The notes beneath the pieces are model-generated. The model made no database searches and had not been told where the DNA came from. It saw nothing but the letters and a program-made list of their open reading frames with translations. A stretch of 64,000 nt of DNA from an uncultured Bacillota bacterium (GTDB lineage Bacteria > Bacillota_I > Bacilli_A > Erysipelotrichales > Erysipelotrichaceae), in assembly GCA_946537295.1 (NCBI GenBank), contig CAMNFQ010000002.1, positions 1 through 64,000 of the forward strand, read 5' to 3'. This document shows positions 57,610 to 64,000 of this stretch, piece by piece. Every line of letters begins with the position of its first letter. The stretch's first letter is position 1. The position numbers were made by a program, and so were the translations under genes.

Positions 57610-59016
57610 ATGAGTAAACTAGAAAGAGAAAAACGGGAAATTGCCCAACTTGAGAAGGCAAGCGCCTTTCATTCTCACAAACATTACTTTGCGATCCTTA
57701 TAGTTGTACTGACCATCGTCTATATCGTTGATGAACTTGCTTCATCGGTAAGAGGTGTCGTTGATGTACAGACTACAAGAGATCTTTTTAATGTTGTCTA
57801 TCCTTCTACAGAATATGACAACGCATCTGCTACCTTAGGTTTTATCACCATGGCAGGTTATCTGTCTTATCTGATCTCACCATTCTACAAGTCATTGGCT
57901 GACCGTTATGGCAGAAGATTGTTCCTTATCATCAATACTTTAGGAATGGGTGTGGGAATGTTAGTATGTATCATTTCCAAGAGTATCTTTGTCTATGTCA
58001 TTGGTGCGGTCATTATGACTTTCTTTACACCTAATGATGTACAGGTCATCTATATCATGGAATGTGCACCGAAGAAGCATCGTGCAAAGCTGTGTTCAAT
58101 CACCAAGGGTCTGGCTTTGATCTCCGTTTCTTCTTTAGGTCTGTTTGTTAAACTGTTTGTCAATGACGCGGTACCTAGTACCTGGAGAAATGTCTTCATC
58201 ATTCCAATCATCCTGGCTTTTGCGGTCGGTATTGCTGCAATCTACTTTGTCAGAGAAACACCAGTCTATACCAAGAGGAGATTAGAATATCTGAGATCTT
58301 CAGAAGCTGAAAGAGCAGCCAAGGCTGAAGCAGAAAAGAAGGCTCAGGAAGAAGAAAAGAAAAAAAGTGTATCAGTCTGGTCTTCCTTCAAGTTCATCTT
58401 CACTAACCGTCAGACCAGAGCTATTGCGATCGTTGCTTTACTGATGGCTTTCTCAACCGGTTATACCGGTAAGTATCAGGCAATGTTAGAAGCTGGTAAA
58501 TATAATGGCGTCATGAACACTGATGCGACTAATATCGTACTTATGTTCTACCCGATTATCAATGGTGTCTTCACAATGATCGGTGGCTTTATCACTGACT
58601 CATTAGGTCGTAAGAAATCTGCTCTTATTCTGGGTCTTTGGGCAGCTTTAGGACTTGCGGTATTTGCCTATGGCTGTATCAATCCATTAAATCCATATAT
58701 CACCGGTTTGGCCTATGGTATCTCAATTGCCGGCTTATGGTCGATCTCTGATATGATCTATTTCGTTATCACATCTGAATCAACACCGACGGAAATGCGT
58801 GCCTCTGTTGTTGGCTCAATGCAGCTCATCGGTATGTTTGGTACAGGTTTCAATATGATCTACAACAATATCGTTACAATGGCTGCCGGTTCAACCAATC
58901 TGCCTAGTGTCTTAACTATCGCTTATCTTCCAATCATGGTTGTTGCCTTAGCTATCATGATGCTGATGGTCAAAGAGACCAAGGATGTTGATCTTCATAA
59001 TGTTCAGGTAGATTAG
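57610..59016 (+). CDS. MFS transporter
   Basis: About 12 TM; SPFYKSLADRYGRRLFLIINTLGMGVGM, GGFITDSLGRKKSALILG; start at ATGAGTAAACTAGAAAG. Confidence 0.9.
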   Translation: MSKLEREKREIAQLEKASAFHSHKHYFAILIVVLTIVYIVDELASSVRGVVDVQTTRDLFNVVYPSTEYDNASATLGFITMAGYLSYLISPFYKSLADRYGRRLFLIINTLGMGVGMLVCIISKSIFVYVIGAVIMTFFTPNDVQVIYIMECAPKKHRAKLCSITKGLALISVSSLGLFVKLFVNDAVPSTWRNVFIIPIILAFAVGIAAIYFVRETPVYTKRRLEYLRSSEAERAAKAEAEKKAQEEEKKKSVSVWSSFKFIFTNRQTRAIAIVALLMAFSTGYTGKYQAMLEAGKYNGVMNTDATNIVLMFYPIINGVFTMIGGFITDSLGRKKSALILGLWAALGLAVFAYGCINPLNPYITGLAYGISIAGLWSISDMIYFVITSESTPTEMRASVVGSMQLIGMFGTGFNMIYNNIVTMAAGSTNLPSVLTIAYLPIMVVALAIMMLMVKETKDVDLHNVQVD

Positions 59017-59017
59017 A

Positions 59018-59977
59018 ATGATCTGGGTTTTAATAGGAATAATCATCATTCTGATTCTTTTGTTGGCTGGAGGATTCTATGTTTTTAATTCGGTCTTTCT
59101 TTATAATGACCAGCAGAAAGGTGATAAGGAAAGTGCTCTGGATCCCGCAAATATTGATTCAGAAAGTGATCTGATGCGTCCAACCGCCAGAGAATACTAT
59201 AAATTCCGTGAGCCGTATATTGAGAAATTCAATAAGATCTTTTTCAAGGAAGTTTCAATCACTTCTTTCGATAATCTGACACTTTATGGCTATCTTCTGG
59301 AAGGCAATCCTAAGGAAGTTGTCATCTGTGTCCATGGCTATAAATCTTCGATGCAGGAAGACTTTGCGGATCGTATCGAGATCTATCGTAAAAGAGGTTC
59401 CACAATCCTGCTACTTAACGATAGAGCTCATGGAAAATCAGAAGGAAAATATCTGGGATTCTCTGAACATGATAAACGAGATGTTGCCCGTTGGGTCGAT
59501 CTGGTAAATGAGATGTATTATAAGCCAAAGATCTATCTGCACGGTGTATCAATGGGTGGTGCTACAGTCATTCATTGTGCTAATGAAAAACTTGAGAATG
59601 TCTGCGGTATCATTGATGATTGCGGTTTTGATTCAATTGAAAACATCTCAAAATATCTGATCAAGGATATCTACCATATGCCATATTTCCCACTTGGTTA
59701 TCTGGCCTGGTTCTGGTCAATCGTAATTACCGGTATCAGTTTCAATACTTCCAAAGGAGAGAAGTGTGTAAGTGAAACTGATATACCAATACTGTTTATT
59801 CATGGAAAAAACGATCACTTCGTACCATGCAGTATGTCAGAGAGAATGTATAAATATTGCCGCTCACCTAAGGAACTTCATCTGATCGATAATTGCGGTC
59901 ATGCGGCAGCATATATGAGAGCGAAAGATGAATATACAGCAGCTGTAAACAGACTGCTTGATGGAGAATTTAAATGA
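59018..59977 (+). CDS. Membrane-anchored alpha/beta hydrolase
   Basis: N-terminal TM; VVICVHGYKSSMQEDFADR, LNDRAHGKSEGKYLGF, LHGVSMGGATV, FIHGKNDHFVP. Confidence 0.9.
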   Translation: MIWVLIGIIIILILLLAGGFYVFNSVFLYNDQQKGDKESALDPANIDSESDLMRPTAREYYKFREPYIEKFNKIFFKEVSITSFDNLTLYGYLLEGNPKEVVICVHGYKSSMQEDFADRIEIYRKRGSTILLLNDRAHGKSEGKYLGFSEHDKRDVARWVDLVNEMYYKPKIYLHGVSMGGATVIHCANEKLENVCGIIDDCGFDSIENISKYLIKDIYHMPYFPLGYLAWFWSIVITGISFNTSKGEKCVSETDIPILFIHGKNDHFVPCSMSERMYKYCRSPKELHLIDNCGHAAAYMRAKDEYTAAVNRLLDGEFK

Positions 59978-61749
59978 AATATCTTGGAGTAGATTATTAT
60001 CCCGAACAATGGGGAATGGATCTGGTTGATGAAGATCTTGACAATATCGTTGAACTCGGGGCAAATCTGATCAGGATCGGTGATTTTGCCTGGGACAGAT
60101 TTGAACCATCTGATGGTCACTATGATTTCACTTTCTTTGATGAAGTCATAGCCAAGGCCAAGAATAAGGGACTTAAGATCCTGATGTGCGTGCCAGGAGC
60201 CACAATACCTTCATGGTTATATCGGGCACATCCGGAAATAATGAACGAAGATGAAAAAGGCTATCGACAGCCTTTTGGTGCCAGAAGAGGACACTGCTAC
60301 AACAATGACATCTATCTGGAAAAAGTTACATCTTTAGCTAAGGCAATCGCCAAGCACTACAAGGATGAAGAAGCCATCGTTGCCTATCAGATCGAAAATG
60401 AGATCGGACACGAAGGTTCTGACATGTGTTATTGTGAGACATGTCATAAAAAGTTCATCGCCTATCTGAAAAACAAATATCAGGATATCAATGATCTGAA
60501 TGATAGATGGGGAACTTCCTTCTGGAATCAGACCTACTATGAATTTGAAGATATTCCTTTACCTAGACCTTCCTTTGTTGCACAAAACCCATCACTAAGA
60601 CTTGAATGGGAAAGATTCAGAAATCTCTCAACTGTCAATGTCATTAAACTGATGGCTGAAGCTGTAAGAAGTGAAGATCGCAATCACCTGGTTACCCATG
60701 ACTTTGAAGGTGGAACGATCCAGAAACATTTCTCACCATTTGATGTTGCGAAGACCTTGGATTTTGTTTCCTACAACAACTATCCGGTCTGGGGTGGCCA
60801 GAAGGCTCCAATGTCAGAATCAGACCTGGCCTTTACCGTTGATTTTGCCCGTGGTTTCAAGCAGGACAAGATCTGGATCACCGAAGCGATCATGGGTCAG
60901 CAGGGTCATAATGATATCGGTTATGCCCCAAGACCAGATGAAGCCAAGAAATGGTCATTAAGTTCACTTGATCATGGTGTTGAAACAGTTATCTTTTTCC
61001 GTTACCGTGGTTTCATTAAGGGTGCTGAACAGTTCTGTTTTGGAATCCTTGATGCGGATAATGTCAAAAGAAGAAAATACTATGAGACCAAGTCATTCTT
61101 TGAAGAAGCAAGACAAAGAAAGATCGAATATCCAAAGTCAGATGTCGCAATCGTCTATGATTTTGATTCCAAGATCTCCATGTCTTTACAAAGACAGTCA
61201 GATGTCTTTGATTATGAAAAAGAATGTCAGAAGCTCTATAAACAGCTTTATATCAGAAATCTTAACTGTGATATCATCCCATCAGATGCGGATTTCTCTA
61301 AGTATAAACTGCTGATCTTACCATATTTCATCATCATGTCTGATGATTTCAAGAAGAAACTGAAAGATTTCGTTTCTAAGGGCTCAAAAGTCCTCATGAC
61401 GCCACGAACAGCCTGGAAGGATACAGATAATAATCTGGTCTTCAATAAGCGTCTGCCGGTCGATCTTGATGATCTGACAGGATGTGTCATTGAGGAACAT
61501 GAATCATTACTATCAGGTCAAAGTGCCAAGTGTCTTTATGGAAATGAAGAAGGCGAAGGCTATGTCTTTGAGGAACTGCTTAAGGTTACGACCGGTAAAG
61601 AACTGATCAGTTATGTCGATAATCCATTTGGCAAATACTCTGCTGCCGTAGTTAATGATTATGGCAAAGGAAAAGCCTATTATATGGGCACATCATTTGA
61701 TGAAAAAACATTAAACAGGCTATTTGACGAAATTTTAGCGAACGAATAG
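59974..61749 (+). CDS. Beta-galactosidase, GH42 family
   Basis: LGVDYYPEQWGMDLVDEDLDNIVELGANLIRIGDFAWDRFEPSDG, AYQIENEIGHEG, ITEAIMGQQGHND. Confidence 0.93.
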   Translation: MKYLGVDYYPEQWGMDLVDEDLDNIVELGANLIRIGDFAWDRFEPSDGHYDFTFFDEVIAKAKNKGLKILMCVPGATIPSWLYRAHPEIMNEDEKGYRQPFGARRGHCYNNDIYLEKVTSLAKAIAKHYKDEEAIVAYQIENEIGHEGSDMCYCETCHKKFIAYLKNKYQDINDLNDRWGTSFWNQTYYEFEDIPLPRPSFVAQNPSLRLEWERFRNLSTVNVIKLMAEAVRSEDRNHLVTHDFEGGTIQKHFSPFDVAKTLDFVSYNNYPVWGGQKAPMSESDLAFTVDFARGFKQDKIWITEAIMGQQGHNDIGYAPRPDEAKKWSLSSLDHGVETVIFFRYRGFIKGAEQFCFGILDADNVKRRKYYETKSFFEEARQRKIEYPKSDVAIVYDFDSKISMSLQRQSDVFDYEKECQKLYKQLYIRNLNCDIIPSDADFSKYKLLILPYFIIMSDDFKKKLKDFVSKGSKVLMTPRTAWKDTDNNLVFNKRLPVDLDDLTGCVIEEHESLLSGQSAKCLYGNEEGEGYVFEELLKVTTGKELISYVDNPFGKYSAAVVNDYGKGKAYYMGTSFDEKTLNRLFDEILANE

Positions 61750-61776
61750 AAAAAATACGAACAAAAACGAACGAAT

Positions 61777-61809
61777 AAGCGAACGAATATACTTTGCGTT
61801 CGCTTTTTT
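61777..61809 (+). terminator. Rho-independent terminator after GH42 gene
   Basis: AAGCGAACG-N11-CGTTCGCTT followed by TTTTT. Confidence 0.8.
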
Positions 61810-61810
61810 A

Positions 61811-61984
61811 CAACGGGCAGTCGTTCTATTCTGACTGATCGAAATATCAGCCCATGGAATTACGGCAGAGGGTAAGTATAGTCTAATGCATCATCGTGAG
61901 GTGATGTGTGAAGGTAATAAAGGCAAATCTTCAGACGCGAATCTATCAAGGCGTATGTGGACTAAGTCATTGGCGACCTTCAAA
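61811..61984 (+). other. Candidate structured non-coding segment / small mobile-element remnant
   Basis: No long ORF; potential stems GGGC/GCCC enclosing two hairpins, a CATCATC-gtga-GGTGATG hairpin with GNRA loop, and interleaved TAGTC/GACTA and GAAGGT/ACCTTC pairings. Confidence 0.4.
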
Positions 61985-61986
61985 AA

Positions 61987-62270
61987 AAAGAAAATAAATC
62001 ATATACAAAAAGTGAGAATAAACCACTCTACGAAATCAGGGAAAACAGTATTACAATAGTTCTTCCGATATTGGAAGAAAAACAGATATGAATGAAGATG
62101 AAAAACAGGTCTATAACCTTATAAAAAGAAAAACAATGTCGAGTTCAGAGATTTTAGCTGATCTGGATTTTGGCAAAACAAAAACTGTAAGAATTATAAA
62201 CAGACTTATAGAAAAAGGATATATCGTAGCGTTAGGGAATGGCAGAAGCAAAAAATACACAGTAAGGTGA
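61987..62270 (+). pseudogene. Frameshifted C-terminal remnant of a COG2865/AlbA_2-type ATP-binding/DNA-binding protein
   Basis: One frame reads SENKPLYEIRENSITIVLPILEEKQI*; the next continues as MNEDEKQVYNLIKRKTMSSSEILADLDFGKTKTVRIINRLIEKGYIVALGNGRSKKYTVR. Together they resemble the C-terminus plus winged helix of that family. Confidence 0.7.
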
Positions 62271-62282
62271 TCAAAACAAAAA

Positions 62283-63956
62283 CTACTGCTGTTTACTGTA
62301 ATAGGCCTCAAGTTCACTTCTGGCAGCTACATAGTATGGTTCCAGGATCTTATCGAACTGTTTTCCCATACCTTCCATGATGATCTTGTCTGCCTGTTCA
62401 AAGGACATCTTATCTTTGTATACTCTCTTGGATACTAAGGCATCATAGACATCAGCTATTGCCATGATCTTGGCTTCCATTGGTATTTCGTTACCTTTAA
62501 GTCCTTCCGGGTAGCCTGATCCATCGACTCTTTCATGATGGTAGTGCGCAACGTTTTCTGCGATCTTCTTGAACTTTTCATCATCAATACTCTCTAAGAC
62601 GGTACTGACGATTCTGGCACCCTCGGCCGCATGTTTCTTCATCTGTTCAAATTCTTCCGGAGTAAACTTACCAGGTTTTCTTAAGATCGCATCATCAACG
62701 GCGATCTTACCCAGATCATGCATTGGAGCAGCCTTGATCAGATCGGAGATGAATTCTTCACTCAGATTGAGCCTGTTGTCTTTTCTGATCTGATCAGTCA
62801 GGATCCTGACTCCTTCAGAAGTCCTTTTGATATGACCACCGGTTGAATTATCACGGCTTTCAACCATGGTCGCCATACCCATGATGAATGCATCGTTCAT
62901 TTCTTCGATATGTTCCGTCTTTTCTTTGACAGCTTTCTGTAACTGCTGATTGAAACGCTGATTCTTGGTGTCATCAGTAATGAAGAGCTGATAACCTCTT
63001 TTTCGTAAACCATCATGCAGGTAATTGATATCGACCTTATAGATACTGTCATCTTTTTCATAGTAGGTATCAGATGGTTTTCTTGATCTGTTACATTCTT
63101 CAAGCCATAGATAGATACTGTTTTTAAGAACCTCATTATTTCTGATGTCCGTATCAACTCTTAGATCACTTAGTTCCGGAAAGATTGTCCTGGCTGTCTC
63201 ATTACTTCCCAGATAGTTGTAGCCAAAATCAAAGGAGGCAAAACCGACATTACCTTTCTGTATCAGTGAATCAATTACCGTATCAGATATATTATAGAGA
63301 TTAAGTTTTTTGATAATAATCAGGTAGACAATCTGGGCTATATTGTAAGTTAAAGGTTCCAGATCAAATCCCAGTTTGATGATCCTTTCAAAGAAGTAGC
63401 AGAAGATCGAAATGAATTCCGTAAAGAATAAGAGGGTTACGATTTTACGGGAAACATCTTTGCGATGGTAATAACCGATATAAAGGCCTATTATATTGAT
63501 CAACAGATAGATAATGACCATTATGTAGAAAACTGGATGAAGGATACCATATTCCTTGATAAGCGATGCGCTGTTGTTGACAAGTTTAAATTCAACGTGG
63601 GAATAGAAGACATCACTTCTTCCGGTGGAAAGAATAATTATATAGACGATCGAACTCAGGACAAAAAAGCCCAGTCTGACCCATTTTTTTACATTGATAT
63701 TACACAGATCCAGCACAGCTAAGGTTATAAATGGTAAGAGGAAACAACCTCCCAGATATATGATCTTGTTTGCCAATAAGGCTTCTTCCAGATTAACAGA
63801 TCGAGAAAACTGAATGTATCCTAAGATCGTGATCGGGATCAGGATAAAGATCATAGTGATGTGAATATTAAAGTGTCTATGCCATCTCCAGACATAGATT
63901 ATACTTAGGACCAAAGATGCAATAAAGGTAATATCGTAATAAGTAAAAATATTCAT
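62283..63956 (-). CDS. Multi-TM sensor with HD-GYP domain (putative cyclic-dinucleotide phosphodiesterase)
   Basis: N-terminal multi-TM region; HDLGKIAVDDAILRKPGKFTPEEFEQMKKHAAEGARIV, HHERVDGSGYPEGLKGNEIP. Confidence 0.92.
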   Translation of the reverse strand: MNIFTYYDITFIASLVLSIIYVWRWHRHFNIHITMIFILIPITILGYIQFSRSVNLEEALLANKIIYLGGCFLLPFITLAVLDLCNINVKKWVRLGFFVLSSIVYIIILSTGRSDVFYSHVEFKLVNNSASLIKEYGILHPVFYIMVIIYLLINIIGLYIGYYHRKDVSRKIVTLLFFTEFISIFCYFFERIIKLGFDLEPLTYNIAQIVYLIIIKKLNLYNISDTVIDSLIQKGNVGFASFDFGYNYLGSNETARTIFPELSDLRVDTDIRNNEVLKNSIYLWLEECNRSRKPSDTYYEKDDSIYKVDINYLHDGLRKRGYQLFITDDTKNQRFNQQLQKAVKEKTEHIEEMNDAFIMGMATMVESRDNSTGGHIKRTSEGVRILTDQIRKDNRLNLSEEFISDLIKAAPMHDLGKIAVDDAILRKPGKFTPEEFEQMKKHAAEGARIVSTVLESIDDEKFKKIAENVAHYHHERVDGSGYPEGLKGNEIPMEAKIMAIADVYDALVSKRVYKDKMSFEQADKIIMEGMGKQFDKILEPYYVAARSELEAYYSKQQ

Positions 63957-64000
63957 AACTATATTGTAGGAAAAATTCGCTAAATTAAAAAGGATAGCTT

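Noticed and set aside
61811-61984. Complete group I intron or IStron
   Set aside because: Only an S-like AAGTATAGTCT and a downstream hairpin were seen; no P4-P6 domain, no matching upstream P7 strand and no TnpB ORF.
62060-62079. Inverted repeat TTCTTCC-gatatt-GGAAGAA as operator of the 60-aa HTH ORF at 62088
   Set aside because: In the adjacent frame these bases encode VLPILEE of the COG2865-like remnant, so the repeat is probably coding-derived and the ORF a pseudogene fragment.
152-63722. Many short antisense or overlapping ORFs in the six-frame track (e.g. 716-1183 -, 14669-15004 -, 47977-48372 -)
   Set aside because: They lie opposite well-supported genes, lack recognisable domains or start contexts, and are expected by chance.
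1-64000. Frequent GATC throughout the window as a special methylation or uptake signal
   Set aside because: Largely explained by frequent Asp/Ile codon contexts (GAT C.., ATC); without computed expectation no claim is supportable.

Overview
Gene-dense, AT-rich bacterial chromosome segment, probably from a Firmicute of the Erysipelotrichia type (inferred from gene content and style only). No rRNA, tRNA, CRISPR array, prophage or intact transposase was recognised. Main content: amino-sugar catabolism (Gfo/Idh, NagA, MurQ and a second NagA); a hydrolase/ATP-grasp cassette; three heterodimeric ABC exporter pairs, one with a MarR regulator and a clear palindromic operator; a nucleoside uptake locus (cdd, BMP lipoprotein, ABC) split by an inverted TIR gene; secreted lipoproteins (transglutaminase-like, and a clostripain-LRR fusion); an MFS/hydrolase/GH42 beta-galactosidase cluster with a cre-like operator; and an HD-GYP protein. 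The most unusual locus is a compact, separately terminated three-gene operon (26523-30089). All three genes encode N-terminal TIR (or TIR-like) domain, one TM helix and C-terminal LRR-like residues. This is a Toll-like-receptor-style domain set in inverted order. Only the third TIR keeps the expected catalytic-Glu motif. A second point of interest is 61811-62270, where a short, potentially structured, pseudoknot-capable segment abuts a frameshifted remnant of a COG2865/AlbA_2-type gene. All calls come from reading the sequence and the supplied ORFs; no database search was run.
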